Positions 26,396 through 36,151 of a stretch of 52,605 bases of DNA are shown in pieces; the stretch's first letter is position 1; the number at the start of each line of letters is the position of its first letter. This DNA comes from Rhizobium sp. FKY42. GTDB taxonomy: Bacteria; Pseudomonadota; Alphaproteobacteria; Rhizobiales; Rhizobiaceae. The position numbers and the translations under genes are program-made. The DNA is taken from positions 1 through 52,605 of the forward strand of contig NZ_STGA01000018.1 of the NCBI RefSeq assembly GCF_005222835.1, given 5' to 3'. The notes under the pieces were generated by a model that did no database searches, was not told where the DNA came from, and saw nothing but the letters and a program-made list of their open reading frames with translations.

Positions 26396-28033
26396 ATGAA
26401 CGCGTTCAATCGAAGCCTCCGCCTCCTTGGCACAAGTGCTGCACTCTCTGTCATGATGCTGTCTGCGCCGCAGGCTTTTGCCGCAACGCCAGCCGATACG
26501 CTGGTTGTCGGCTTTGCCATCGACGATATCATTTCGCTTGATCCAGGCGAGGCTTTCGAGCTTTCCACAGCCGAAGTGACCGCCAACACTTATGAGAAGC
26601 TGGTTACACTTGATCCCAACGACACGTCCAAGGTTGTCGGTCAGCTGGCGGAAAGCTGGAAGATTTCCGACGATGGTCTGACCTATACGTTCAAGCTGAA
26701 GCCGAACCTGAAGTTTGCGTCCGGCAATCCGATCACGGCAGAGGACGTGGCCTACTCGTTCGAGCGCGCCGTGAAGCTCGACAAATCGCCAGCCTTCCTG
26801 CTGACGCAGTTCGGTTTGAAGGGTGACAATGTCGCCGAAAAGGCGAAGGCTGCCGATGCCTCGACCTTCGTTCTGACGGTCGACAAGCCTTACGCGCCGA
26901 GCTTTGTCCTGAACGTTCTGACGGCCACGGTTGCCTCGGTCGTTGACAAGAAGGTTGTTGCTGCCAAGGCCAAGCCGGTTACGGTCACCGCCGAAGCCAA
27001 GTGGGACAATGATTTCGGCAACGAATTCCTGAAGACCGGCTATGCCGGTTCCGGACCGTTCAAGGTACTGACCTGGAAGGCGAACGAAGCTGTCGTTCTG
27101 GAAGCCAACCCGAATTTCCAGGGCGAAAAGCCCAAGCTGAAGCGCGTCATCTACCGCTACATGAAGGAAAGCGCCTCGCAGCGTCTGGCCCTTGAAAATG
27201 GCGATATCGATATTGCCCGTAACCTGGAGCCGAATGATCTTAAGGCGATTTCGTCCAAGTCCACGCTGGCCCAGACGTCCGCTCCAAAGGGCACTGTCTA
27301 TTACATTGGCCTGAACCAGAAGAACCCGAACCTTGCCAAGCCGGAAGTGGTCGAGGCGTTCAAGTATCTGATGGACTACGATGCGATCGGCGCGACGTTG
27401 ATCAACGGCATCGGCAAGATCCACCAGACCTTCCTGCCGGAAGGCCAGCTGGGTGCAAGCTCTGAAAATCCCTACAAGCTGGATGTTGCCAAGGCCAAGG
27501 AACTGCTCGCCAAGGCTGGTCTGAAGGACGGCTTCAAGGTGACGATGGATGTGCGTAACACGCAGCCCGTAACCGGTATTGCCGAAGCCTACCAGCAGAC
27601 GCTGGCGCAGGCAGGTGTGAAGCTGGAAATCATTCCGGGAGATGGTAAGCAGACGCTGACCAAGTACCGCGCTCGCCAGCACGATATGTATATCGGCCAG
27701 TGGGGTTCGGACTATTTCGATCCGAACTCGAATGCCGAGACATTCACGGCCAATCCGGACAATTCGGATGCGGGCAAGGTGAAGACGCTTGCTTGGCGCA
27801 ATGCCTGGGATGTGCCGGAACTGACGAAGCAGACGCAGGCTGCACTTCTGGAGAAGGACAGCGCAAAGCGCGCCGAGATCTACCAGAAGCTTCAGAAGGA
27901 AGTTCTGGCCAAGGGTCCGTTCGTTATCATCTTCCAGCAGGTGGAAGTGGCGGGCTATTCGGCCAAGCTGAAGGGCTTCAAGCTCGGTCCAAGCTTTGAC
28001 ACCAACTTCGTCTACAACATCTCGAAGGAATAA
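26396..28033 (+). CDS. Peptide-type ABC substrate-binding protein (system 1)
   Basis: 545-aa family 5 extracellular binding protein (DppA/OppA type). Signal peptide from MNAFNRSLRLLGTSAALSVM to QAFA, then the mature start ATPADTLVVGFAIDD. The family motif LAESWKISDDGLTYTFKLKP is clear, as is ALENGDIDIARNLEP. I chose the ATG at 26396 (GGGGA 8 bases upstream) over 26381. It follows the M19 peptidase gene by 54 bases and precedes two permeases and two ATPases. The ligand is probably a short peptide or derivative, given the peptidase. Confidence 0.92.
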   Translation: MNAFNRSLRLLGTSAALSVMMLSAPQAFAATPADTLVVGFAIDDIISLDPGEAFELSTAEVTANTYEKLVTLDPNDTSKVVGQLAESWKISDDGLTYTFKLKPNLKFASGNPITAEDVAYSFERAVKLDKSPAFLLTQFGLKGDNVAEKAKAADASTFVLTVDKPYAPSFVLNVLTATVASVVDKKVVAAKAKPVTVTAEAKWDNDFGNEFLKTGYAGSGPFKVLTWKANEAVVLEANPNFQGEKPKLKRVIYRYMKESASQRLALENGDIDIARNLEPNDLKAISSKSTLAQTSAPKGTVYYIGLNQKNPNLAKPEVVEAFKYLMDYDAIGATLINGIGKIHQTFLPEGQLGASSENPYKLDVAKAKELLAKAGLKDGFKVTMDVRNTQPVTGIAEAYQQTLAQAGVKLEIIPGDGKQTLTKYRARQHDMYIGQWGSDYFDPNSNAETFTANPDNSDAGKVKTLAWRNAWDVPELTKQTQAALLEKDSAKRAEIYQKLQKEVLAKGPFVIIFQQVEVAGYSAKLKGFKLGPSFDTNFVYNISKE

Positions 28034-28044
28034 GGACCGGTTCC

Positions 28045-29112
28045 TTGACGCTTCCCGAGACGAGCGGAGCGACGCGGCCACGGCGGCGTCGCAACAACCG
28101 CACGGTATGGGCCGTCCTGCGTTTTGCGGTGACGGTCCTGACCACCTTCCTTGGCCTGTTGGCCGTTACCTTCTTCATCGGTCGCGTGGTGCCCATCGAT
28201 CCGGCGCTCGCCATTGTCGGCGATCGTGCGCCAGCGCATGTGGTGGAGCGTGTGCGGGAAGAGCTGGGCTTGAATCTGCCGCTCTGGCAGCAGTTTTTCA
28301 TCTACCTGAAACAGGTTCTCTCCGGTGATTTCGGTACCTCGGTGCTGACCAGCAATCCGGTGCTTGAAGACATCAAGCGTGTGTTTCCGGCGACCATGGA
28401 GCTCGCAACCGTCGGCACCCTGATCGGCGCTTTGTTCGGCGTGCCCCTCGGCGTGCTGGCGGCGGTGAAGCGCGGCAGCCTGGCCGACCAGGTGGTGAGG
28501 GTGGTCGGGCTCATCGGCTATTCGGTGCCGGTGTTCTGGCTGGCGCTTCTGGCCTTGCTGTTCTTTTATGCCAAGCTGAACTGGGTTGCCTATCCCGGTC
28601 GTATCGACGTTGTCTACGAATACACGTTCACTTCGCCCACCGGCTTCTACCTGTTCGATGCCATCATGCAGGGCGAGTGGGAAGTCTTCCGGGATCTCTT
28701 TCGGCACATCATCCTGCCCGCTTCTCTGCTCGGATATTTTTCGCTCGCCTATATCAGCCGCATGACGCGCTCCTTCATGCTGAACGAGTTGAGCCAGGAA
28801 TACATCGTGGCCGCCCGTGCCAAGGGGCTTTCCGAGGCCCGCATCATCTGGTTTCATGCGCTCAGAAACGCAGCTGTGCCGCTGATTACCGTCATCGCGC
28901 TTTCCTATGCGGGGCTGCTGGAAGGTTCGGTTCTGACTGAAACGATCTTCTCCTGGCCGGGCTTGGGCCTTTACATCACCAATTCGCTGCAGAACGCGGA
29001 TATCAACGCCGTGCTGGGTGGCACGCTTGCTGTGGGTGCCGTTTTCGTGACCATCAATCTCTTGTCCGATCTGCTTTACCGGACGCTCGATCCGAGGACG
29101 CGCAGCCGATGA
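28045..29112 (+). CDS. Peptide-type ABC permease, DppB family (system 1)
   Basis: 355-aa inner-membrane permease with six membrane segments. Family hallmarks: LGLNLPLWQQFFIYLKQVLS, GDFGTSVLT, and the EAA-type loop YIVAARAKGLSEARIIWFHA. The start is TTG at 28045, 11 bases after the binding-protein stop. No ATG or GTG precedes the first membrane helix in frame. An unusually basic N-terminus (RPRRRRNNR) precedes helix 1. Its end overlaps the next gene (ATGA). Confidence 0.9.
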   Translation: MTLPETSGATRPRRRRNNRTVWAVLRFAVTVLTTFLGLLAVTFFIGRVVPIDPALAIVGDRAPAHVVERVREELGLNLPLWQQFFIYLKQVLSGDFGTSVLTSNPVLEDIKRVFPATMELATVGTLIGALFGVPLGVLAAVKRGSLADQVVRVVGLIGYSVPVFWLALLALLFFYAKLNWVAYPGRIDVVYEYTFTSPTGFYLFDAIMQGEWEVFRDLFRHIILPASLLGYFSLAYISRMTRSFMLNELSQEYIVAARAKGLSEARIIWFHALRNAAVPLITVIALSYAGLLEGSVLTETIFSWPGLGLYITNSLQNADINAVLGGTLAVGAVFVTINLLSDLLYRTLDPRTRSR

Positions 29113-30041
29113 CGAGCCTTGATACCCCATTGAAACCCTATAGCCGCGAATGGCTGCTATCCGACCGTCCGACAACCCGCAGGCAGGCGCAACTTGGCCG
29201 CGCCTATGTCGTCTGGCGCCGTTTTTCGGAAAACCGGCTGGCGCTGCTTGGTCTCCTGATCATCATCGCGCTGATCGTGGTGGCGGCTCTGGCGGATGTC
29301 ATTTCGCCGCATAATCCGGTGATCGGGGATCTGCGCAATTCGCGCCTGCTGCCGCCGGGGTCGGAGGGCTTTCTTCTGGGAACCGACGATCAGGGTCGCG
29401 ATATTCTCTCACGCCTCATCCACGGCTCGCGGCTGACTCTGATGGTCGTGGTGCTGGTGGCCGTGATCGCGGCACCCATCGGCCTGCTGGTGGGAACGGT
29501 TGCTGGTTATGCGGGTGGCTGGATCGATGCCATCTTGATGCGGATCACCGATATTTTTCTGGCCTTTCCGAAGCTCGTTCTGGCGCTGGCGCTTGTCGCG
29601 GCACTTGGTCCGGGGATTGAGAATGCCATTCTGGCGATTGCCGTCACCTCCTGGCCACCTTACGCCCGTATCGCTCGCGCCGAGACACTGACCTTCCGCA
29701 ATTCGGAATTCATCTCGGCAGTCAAGCTGATGGGGGCATCTCCCTTCCGCATCGTGCTTCGGCACGTCATGCCGCTCTGTACGTCCTCGCTGATCGTTCG
29801 CGTGACGCTGGATATGGCAGGCATTATTCTAACGGCGGCTGGCCTCGGTTTCCTCGGTCTTGGCGCACAGCCGCCGCTGCCGGAATGGGGCGCGATGATT
29901 GCCTCTGGGCGTCGCTTCATTCTCGACCAGTGGTGGGTTGCCGCCATGCCGGGTTTTGCCATCCTCATCGTCAGCCTCGGTTTCAATCTGCTGGGCGATG
30001 GCTTGCGCGATGCACTCGACCCGAAGGAGGCCGGACAATGA
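29109..30041 (+). CDS. Peptide-type ABC permease, DppC family (system 1)
   Basis: 310-aa permease with six membrane segments. Typical features: GTDDQGRDILSRLIHGSRLT, the helix-rich core, the EAA loop FISAVKLMGASPFRIVLRHV and the C-terminal GLGAQPPLPEWGAMIASGR. It overlaps its neighbours on both sides by four bases (ATGA), showing tight translational coupling. Confidence 0.92.
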   Translation: MTSLDTPLKPYSREWLLSDRPTTRRQAQLGRAYVVWRRFSENRLALLGLLIIIALIVVAALADVISPHNPVIGDLRNSRLLPPGSEGFLLGTDDQGRDILSRLIHGSRLTLMVVVLVAVIAAPIGLLVGTVAGYAGGWIDAILMRITDIFLAFPKLVLALALVAALGPGIENAILAIAVTSWPPYARIARAETLTFRNSEFISAVKLMGASPFRIVLRHVMPLCTSSLIVRVTLDMAGIILTAAGLGFLGLGAQPPLPEWGAMIASGRRFILDQWWVAAMPGFAILIVSLGFNLLGDGLRDALDPKEAGQ

Positions 30042-30871
30042 GCCCGCTTCTGACAGTCAATAATTTGCGCGTGAGCTTTCCAACCCGCACTGGCGAAGTC
30101 AATGCCGTGCGCGGCGTCTCTTTCACGCTGGGTCGTGAGCGGCTTGGCATCGTTGGTGAGTCCGGCTCCGGCAAATCGCAGACCGGTCGCGCCATCATGG
30201 GGCTGACGCCGGGTCATGCGAAGATTACGGCAGATAGCCTGAACTTCGATGGTATTGATCTTCTGTCCGTTTCTGCGCGGCAAAGGCGGGATCTGCGCGG
30301 CAAGCGCATGGCGATGATCCTGCAGGATCCGAAATATTCGCTTAATCCGGTCATGCCCATCGGCAAGCAGATTATCGAAACCCTCAGGACCCATGAGCGT
30401 GTCTCGGCAAGGGAAAGCAGGCAGCGTGCGCTGGCCATGCTGGAGGCGGTGCAAATCCGCGATCCGGAACGCGTCTTCGATCTCTATCCGCATGAAGTAT
30501 CCGGCGGCATGGGCCAGCGTATCATGATTGCCATGATGCTTGTTTGCGGCCCGGAGTTGCTGATTGCGGATGAACCGACATCCGCGCTTGATGTGACGGT
30601 GCAGCTGGAAGTGCTCGGCATTCTGGACAGACTGGTGGCCGAGCGCGGCATGGGGTTGATTTTCGTCAGCCATGATCTGAGGCTTGTCTCCTCCTTTTGC
30701 GATCGCGTTCTGGTGATGTATGCGGGCCGCGTGGTGGAGGAGTTGCCGTCTGCCAATCTGGCCGCGGCGCAGCATCCCTATACGCAGGGTCTTTTGAACT
30801 GCCTGCCGACGATCGGCAGCCATCGGCATCCGCTTCCGGTGCTGGAGCGCAAGGTGGAGTGGGCGCAATGA
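30038..30871 (+). CDS. Peptide-type ABC ATPase, DppD family (system 1)
   Basis: 277-aa ATPase. Walker A GESGSGKSQT near residues 40-49, signature SGGMGQRIMIAMML, Walker [13 protein letters not shown], switch His in FVSHDLRL. In this family the signature is usually SGGMRQR; here Gly replaces Arg. The C-terminal extension (EELPSANLAAAQHPYTQGLL) is the oligopeptide-ATPase tail but is short, and I see no iron-sulfur Cys cluster. Start fixed by the ATGA overlap. Confidence 0.9.
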   Translation: MSPLLTVNNLRVSFPTRTGEVNAVRGVSFTLGRERLGIVGESGSGKSQTGRAIMGLTPGHAKITADSLNFDGIDLLSVSARQRRDLRGKRMAMILQDPKYSLNPVMPIGKQIIETLRTHERVSARESRQRALAMLEAVQIRDPERVFDLYPHEVSGGMGQRIMIAMMLVCGPELLIADEPTSALDVTVQLEVLGILDRLVAERGMGLIFVSHDLRLVSSFCDRVLVMYAGRVVEELPSANLAAAQHPYTQGLLNCLPTIGSHRHPLPVLERKVEWAQ

Positions 30872-31623
30872 CAGGTACAGCACTTTCCGTTCGCGACATG
30901 GTCGTGACATTCGACGAGTTTGTCGCGCTCAACCATGTGACCATGAATGTGAACGAGGGCGAATCCTTCGGGATCGTGGGCGAATCCGGTTCGGGCAAAT
31001 CCACGCTGCTGCGGGCAGTTGCGGGATTGAATGTCTTTGAATCCGGCAGCCTTACGGTGGCGGGCCGCAGCTATTCCGGTTCGCGTCGCGACAAGGAGTT
31101 CTACAGCACCGTCCAGATGGTGTTTCAGGACCCCTATGGTTCGCTGCATCCGCGCCAGACGGTGGATCGGCTGCTGCTGGAGCCGCTTGCCATCCATGGT
31201 TTTACGGATGTGGATGCCCGCATCGCCCGCGCGCTGGATGAGGTGGGTCTGGGTTCCGGCTTCCGGTTCCGCTATTCGCACCAGCTTTCGGGCGGTCAGC
31301 GCCAGCGGATTGCCATTGCCCGTGCGCTGATCCTGGAGCCGAAAATCCTGCTTCTCGACGAGCCGACTTCTGCACTCGATGCCTCCATCCAGGCGGAAAT
31401 CCTCAACCTGCTGGAGCAGGCGCGCAAGGACCGGAACCTCACCTTCATCATGGTCAGCCATGATCTCGGGGTTATCAGCCATATGTGTGAGCGGCTGGCG
31501 GTGATGAAAAAGGGTGAGGTTGTCGAAACCGTTTCCGTTGAAGCTCTGGAAAAACGCGAGTTTTCGGAAGAGTATACGCGCCAATTGCTTGTGGCGAGTG
31601 AGGGCTTCCGCCGATCCGCCTGA
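30868..31623 (+). CDS. Peptide-type ABC ATPase, DppF family (system 1)
   Basis: 251-aa ATPase, shorter than the usual 320 aa because it lacks most of the C-terminal oligopeptide tail. Walker A GESGSGKSTLLR near residues 39-50, QMVFQDPYGSLHPRQTV, signature LSGGQRQRIAIARAL, Walker B ILLLDEPTSALDASI, switch His MVSHDLGV. Four-base overlap with the preceding ATPase. Last gene of importer 1; a LysR gene follows after 28 bases. It may also serve importer 2, which has no ATPase of its own. Confidence 0.9.
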   Translation: MTGTALSVRDMVVTFDEFVALNHVTMNVNEGESFGIVGESGSGKSTLLRAVAGLNVFESGSLTVAGRSYSGSRRDKEFYSTVQMVFQDPYGSLHPRQTVDRLLLEPLAIHGFTDVDARIARALDEVGLGSGFRFRYSHQLSGGQRQRIAIARALILEPKILLLDEPTSALDASIQAEILNLLEQARKDRNLTFIMVSHDLGVISHMCERLAVMKKGEVVETVSVEALEKREFSEEYTRQLLVASEGFRRSA

Positions 31624-31651
31624 AGCCCTTTTTTACGGTTGGCGGATATCG

Positions 31652-32584
31652 ATGCAGCTTCGGGCCCTGATGTATTTCGATGAAGTGGTGCGCACCAATT
31701 CCATGCGGGCCGCGGCGGAGAACCTGAATGTGGCGGCAACCGCCGTTAGCCGTCAGATCGAGAATCTCGAACATTATTTCGGCACGCCGCTGGTTGAACG
31801 CAGCAGCCGCGGCATTCGCCTGACGGCGGCGGGTGAGCTTCTGGCGGCACGGGCGGGAAAGACCTTGCGCGAGCTGGAGCATGTGCATCAGCTGATCGAT
31901 GATCTCCAGGGGCTCCAGCGTGGGCGCGTGGTGATCTATGCCAACGGGGCTGCGGTGGCGAACCTTCTCGCGCCCGTGCTTGCGCAGTTCAGCCTGAAAT
32001 ATCCGAATCTGCGGTTCGAGGTGGCGATCACCACGGCACGGCAGGCCATCGAGGCCTTGTCGAGCGCCGAGGCCGATCTTGTCGTCACCCTGTTTGCGCC
32101 CAAGCTGACAGGGGTCAAGGTGCGGCTTCGCTCGGAAGTCGCCTATGATCTCATTACCTCTGCCAAGCACGCGGCGGCGGGTCTTGCCGAAATCTCGCTC
32201 AAGGATGTGGCTACATTGCCTTTGGCGCTGCCGGACAAGAGTTTCGGTGCGCGTCAGGCTTTCGAGGAGCAGTTTGCCAAGGTCGGTGTCGAACTCGATC
32301 CGGTTTTCGTCACAGGATCATTGGAGATGCTGAAGGAGCTGGTCTTACGCGAAGCGGCGGTGACGCTTTTGCCGAGGCTGACCATCACGCGCGAAATCGA
32401 GATGGGTCTTCTGTCTGCTATCCCGATCTCCGGCGGACGAGCGGTAAAGACGGCGATTGAGCTCTGCGTCGCGCCCGATCGCCAGCTTTCCTTTGCTGCC
32501 GCCAAGCTGGTGGATTTCATCGATGCTTTCATGCGCGGCGCAGAACCCCGCAAGGCAGGCCAGAAGCCGAAGAGGGGTGTGTAG
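31652..32584 (+). CDS. LysR-family regulator between the two peptide importers
   Basis: 310-aa LysR regulator. Helix-turn-helix at residues 1-60: LRALMYFDEVVRTNSMRAAA, NVAATAVSRQIENLEHYFG, LVERSSRGIRLTAAGELL. The effector domain includes KSFGARQAFEEQFAKVGVEL. It follows importer 1 closely on the same strand and precedes importer 2, so it may regulate both. The ATG at 31652 matches the family N-terminus; longer frames upstream are not needed. The inducer is unknown. Confidence 0.88.
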   Translation: MQLRALMYFDEVVRTNSMRAAAENLNVAATAVSRQIENLEHYFGTPLVERSSRGIRLTAAGELLAARAGKTLRELEHVHQLIDDLQGLQRGRVVIYANGAAVANLLAPVLAQFSLKYPNLRFEVAITTARQAIEALSSAEADLVVTLFAPKLTGVKVRLRSEVAYDLITSAKHAAAGLAEISLKDVATLPLALPDKSFGARQAFEEQFAKVGVELDPVFVTGSLEMLKELVLREAAVTLLPRLTITREIEMGLLSAIPISGGRAVKTAIELCVAPDRQLSFAAAKLVDFIDAFMRGAEPRKAGQKPKRGV

Positions 32585-32600
32585 CGATTTCGGCTACACA
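32578..32600 (+). terminator. Hairpin at the end of the LysR gene
   Basis: TGTGTAGC (32578-32585) pairs with GCTACACA (32593-32600) and contains the stop codon. No T tract follows, so termination may be partial. Confidence 0.4.
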
Positions 32601-32602
32601 GA

Positions 32603-32629
32603 GCACACAAAATTGGTCATTGTGTGTGC
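32603..32629. promoter_or_regulatory. Inverted repeat upstream of importer 2
   Basis: GCACACA (32603-32609) and TGTGTGC (32623-32629) flank a 13-base centre, about 90 bases before the binding-protein start. It could be an operator for the adjacent LysR protein. Confidence 0.3.
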
Positions 32630-32717
32630 GCCTGTGAAGTGCCAGTATTTTCGCATAAACAGCTTTGCTGCCGCGCTTGAAACGGCAGATGGAGCAAGAC
32701 CCAGGGGATTTTCAAGC

Positions 32718-34250
32718 ATGCCACGCCTCACGCTTTCCACCTCGACCGGCTTTTCGCGCCGAACCTTCGTCGCTCTTTCACTGGCAGCTGGAGTCGCCTT
32801 GAGTGCGCTTGGTTCTGCGCAGGCGGCGCCCAAAACATCGCTGTCGCTCGGAATGTCGGTCGAGCCCTCCGGACTTGATCCGACGGCAGCGGCACCAGTC
32901 GCTATCGGTCAGGTGACGTGGCAGAACATCTTCGAAGGCCTGACGACCATCGACAAGGACGGCAAGGTGCAGCCGCAGCTGGCCGATAGCTGGACGATCT
33001 CGCCGGACGGGCTGACCTATACGTTCAAGCTGCGTTCGGGGGTGATGTTCCACAATGGCGAGGCCTTCGATTCTTCGGTCGCGAAATTCTCGATTGATCG
33101 GGCCCGCGCTGCCGATTCCGTCAATCCGCAGAAGCGTTACTTCGCTTCGGTCGATAGCGTCGAGACACCGGATGCCGCGACGCTGGTGGTGAAGCTGAAG
33201 AGCCCGACCGGCAACTTCCTCTATTGGCTGGGCTGGCCATCTTCCGCCATGGTTGCGCCGAAGAGTGCTGCTGACAACAAGACGAACCCGGTTGGCACCG
33301 GCCCGTTCAAATTCGTCAACTGGGCCAAGGGCTCTCAGGTCGAACTGGCAAAGAACCCGGATTACTGGAACAAGGCAGGCACTGCTAAGCTGGAAAAGGT
33401 AACCTTCCGCTTCATAGCAGATCCACAGGCGCAGGCCGCTGCACTGAAATCCGGTGATCTCGATGCCTTTCCGGAATTTGCAGCGCCTGAGCTGATGGCA
33501 AGCTTTGATGGCGATAGCAAACTGACGACCGTGATCGGCAATACCGAGCTCAAGGTCGTGGCCGGTATGAACAATGCCAAGAAGCCATTTGACGACAAGC
33601 GAGTGCGTCAGGCGCTGATGCTGGCAGTGGACCGTCAGGCGCTGATCGACGGGGCGTGGTCAGGCTTTGGCACGGCGATTGGCAGTCATTATACGCCGAA
33701 CGATCGCGGCTTCGTGGATCTGACGAAGACTTACGCCTACGATCCGGAAAAGGCGAGAAAGCTCCTGAAGGATGCGGGTTACGGCAGTGGCTTGACCTTC
33801 ACGATCAAGGCGCCGCAAATGCCCTATGCCCAGCGTTCATCGCAAATGCTGCAGGCCATGTTTGCCGACGTGGGGGTGACGCTGAACATCGAAACCACCG
33901 AGTTTCCGGCAAAATGGGTGGCCGATGTGTTCAAGGGCGGCAATTACGACATGACCATCGTGGCCCATGCCGAACCGATGGACATCGATATCTATGCGCG
34001 TGATCCCTACTACTTCAATTACAAGAATCCCGCGTTCAACGAGGTTCTGAAAAAGGTAGATGCCACCGCCGATGCAGCCGAACAGGCAAAGCTCTATGGC
34101 GAGGCGCAGAAGATCCTGGCGGAGGATGTTCCGGCCCTCTACCTGTTCGTGATGCCGAAGCTTGGCGTGTGGAACAAGAACCTCAAGGGGCTTTGGGAAA
34201 ACGAGCCGATCCCCTCCAACGTGCTGGCCCAGGTTGAATGGGCGCAGTAA
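32718..34250 (+). CDS. Peptide-type ABC substrate-binding protein (system 2), Tat-like signal
   Basis: 510-aa family 5 binding protein. The signal carries a twin-Arg motif, SRRTFVALSLAAG, ending near AQA, so export by Tat is likely. Family motifs: SVEPSGLDPTAAAPVAIGQV, LADSWTISPDGLTYTFKLRS, and the late FPAKWVADVFKGGNYDMTIV. It starts a second operon (binding protein, two permeases, amidase) that has no ATPase. The start at 32718 is chosen because the signal peptide begins there. The ligand is unknown; an amide or peptide is likely given the amidase. Confidence 0.9.
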   Translation: MPRLTLSTSTGFSRRTFVALSLAAGVALSALGSAQAAPKTSLSLGMSVEPSGLDPTAAAPVAIGQVTWQNIFEGLTTIDKDGKVQPQLADSWTISPDGLTYTFKLRSGVMFHNGEAFDSSVAKFSIDRARAADSVNPQKRYFASVDSVETPDAATLVVKLKSPTGNFLYWLGWPSSAMVAPKSAADNKTNPVGTGPFKFVNWAKGSQVELAKNPDYWNKAGTAKLEKVTFRFIADPQAQAAALKSGDLDAFPEFAAPELMASFDGDSKLTTVIGNTELKVVAGMNNAKKPFDDKRVRQALMLAVDRQALIDGAWSGFGTAIGSHYTPNDRGFVDLTKTYAYDPEKARKLLKDAGYGSGLTFTIKAPQMPYAQRSSQMLQAMFADVGVTLNIETTEFPAKWVADVFKGGNYDMTIVAHAEPMDIDIYARDPYYFNYKNPAFNEVLKKVDATADAAEQAKLYGEAQKILAEDVPALYLFVMPKLGVWNKNLKGLWENEPIPSNVLAQVEWAQ

Positions 34251-34359
34251 CTGGCTGAGAGGCGGAGGAGTTTCATAAGAATTCCCCTCTAGAATCCAAT
34301 GCATGCCTGAAGCAGACGTTTCATCCTTCGCTTTCCCGGAAAGCCTGAAGGGACAGGAT

Positions 34360-35310
34360 ATGATTGCCCTTATCGTCCGCCGCTTTGCCGGTCTTGTTAT
34401 CACCCTCCTGATCGTCTCGGCGCTGATTTTTCTTGTGATGGATCTTCTGCCGGGCGATCCGGCTTCCGTCATGCTCGGAACATCGGCCACGCCGGAAACG
34501 CTGGCAGCACTTCAGAAGCAGATGGGCCTCGATCAACCGCTGCTGGTGCGGTATTTCGCTTGGCTGGGGCAGGCTGTGCGAGGTGATTTTGGCACTTCCT
34601 ATACCTACAGTGTTCCGGTCGCGGGCCTGATTGCGGAAAGACTGGCGGTGACGGTGCCGCTGGCCGTGTTGGCCGTGTTTCTGTCTGTCAGCCTCGCATT
34701 GCCGCTCGGTGTCATCTCTGCCGGTAAGCGCAACAGCGGCCTGGACTATGTCGTGGGCGTGGTATCGCAACTCTTCATCGCAGTTCCCGGTTTCTGGGTC
34801 GGCCTTCTTTTGATCCTGCTGTTCTCCGTTACCCTCGGTTGGATGCCCGCGGGCGGATTTCCGGGCTGGAGTGCAGGTTTCTGGCTCTCACTCAAGGCAC
34901 TGCTGTTGCCTGCCATCGCGCTTGCTCTGCCGCAGGCGGGTGTCTTGACGCGCGTGACCCGTACATCGGTGCTGGAGGTGATGTCGGAGGACTATGTTCG
35001 CACTGCCCGTTCCAAGGGTTTGTCGGAGAGGACGGCACTGTGGTTGCATGCAGTTCCGAACGCCATGGTGCCGGTGGTGACAATCCTGGGTCTGCAATTC
35101 ACCTTTCTGATTGCCGGTGCTGTGCTGGTTGAAAATGTCTTCAACCTGCCGGGCCTTGGGCGGCTTGCCTATCAGGCGCTTTCCCAGCGTGACGTGGTGG
35201 TGATGCAGAACGTGATCCTGTTCTTCGCCGGTCTGGTGATTGTCATGAACTTTCTGGTCGACATGCTCTATCTGTTCATCGATCCGCGATTGCGGGCAGG
35301 AGCGCGCTGA
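34360..35310 (+). CDS. Peptide-type ABC permease, DppB family (system 2)
   Basis: 316-aa permease with six membrane segments. It starts MIALIVRRFAGLVITLLIVS, the family N-terminus, at the ATG 34360 with AGGGACAGGAT upstream; the frame extends to 34303 but adds no family sequence. Family hallmarks: LPGDPASVMLG, MGLDQPLLVRYFAWLGQAVR, GDFGTSYTYSVPV and EAA loop DYVRTARSKGLSERTALWLH. It overlaps the next permease by one base (TGATG). Confidence 0.92.
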   Translation: MIALIVRRFAGLVITLLIVSALIFLVMDLLPGDPASVMLGTSATPETLAALQKQMGLDQPLLVRYFAWLGQAVRGDFGTSYTYSVPVAGLIAERLAVTVPLAVLAVFLSVSLALPLGVISAGKRNSGLDYVVGVVSQLFIAVPGFWVGLLLILLFSVTLGWMPAGGFPGWSAGFWLSLKALLLPAIALALPQAGVLTRVTRTSVLEVMSEDYVRTARSKGLSERTALWLHAVPNAMVPVVTILGLQFTFLIAGAVLVENVFNLPGLGRLAYQALSQRDVVVMQNVILFFAGLVIVMNFLVDMLYLFIDPRLRAGAR

Positions 35311-36128
35311 TGCGACAGATCCTGCGCCGCCCGACACTTCTCGCCGGTCTCATCATCACCGTAATTTTGGTCGCCATTGCGTTCCTGTCTCTGGTGTGGA
35401 CACCTTTATCGCCAACCAAGATGCAGATCGTTCACAAGCTGAAGCCGCCCATGGCGCAGGGTCTTTTGGGCACGGATCAGTTCGGTCGCGATCTCGCCTC
35501 CATGTTGATGGTGGGAGCGTGGAATTCCCTCTCCACTTCGTTCCTTGCGGTTGCGATCGGAGCGACGATTGGCACGCTGGTGGGGGTCACGGTCGCCGCG
35601 ATCCGGGGGCTGACGGAAACTGTTGTGATGCGCGCCTGCGACATCATCTTTTCCATTCCGCCGATCCTCTCGGCCATGCTGTTTGGTGCCTTCATCGGAG
35701 CAGGGCGGTTTACGGCCATCATTGCGATTGCGGTCTTCATGGTTCCCGTGTTCGCCCGTGTCACCTTAAGCGCCGCGCGGCAGATCTGGACGCGTGACTA
35801 TGTCATGGCCGCCATCAGCATGGGGCGAAATCGCGCCAAGATCACCTATGTGCATGTGCTGCCAAACATCTCCAATCAGATCCTCGTTCAGGTCACGATC
35901 CAGCTGGGATTGGCGATCCTGACCGAAGCGGGATTGAGCTTTCTGGGTCTGGGCATGCCGCCGCCCACACCGACCTGGGGCCGCATGCTTTCGGATTCAC
36001 AGACCTTTATGGGGCAGGCGCCATGGCTTGCACTTCTACCCGGAAGCGCCATTGCGCTGGCAGTGCTTGGCCTCAACATGCTGGGCGATGGTCTTCGCGA
36101 TCTTCTCGACCCGCGCGACAATGTTTGA
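35310..36128 (+). CDS. Peptide-type ABC permease, DppC family (system 2)
   Basis: 272-aa permease with six membrane segments. LLGTDQFGRDLASMLMVGAW, the EAA loop DYVMAAISMGRNRAKITYVH and FLGLGMPPPTPTWGRMLSDS are diagnostic of DppC. It shares one base with the preceding gene and lies 23 bases before the amidase gene. Confidence 0.92.
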   Translation: MRQILRRPTLLAGLIITVILVAIAFLSLVWTPLSPTKMQIVHKLKPPMAQGLLGTDQFGRDLASMLMVGAWNSLSTSFLAVAIGATIGTLVGVTVAAIRGLTETVVMRACDIIFSIPPILSAMLFGAFIGAGRFTAIIAIAVFMVPVFARVTLSAARQIWTRDYVMAAISMGRNRAKITYVHVLPNISNQILVQVTIQLGLAILTEAGLSFLGLGMPPPTPTWGRMLSDSQTFMGQAPWLALLPGSAIALAVLGLNMLGDGLRDLLDPRDNV

Positions 36129-36151
36129 CGAAACAGTGAAAAGACAGTGCC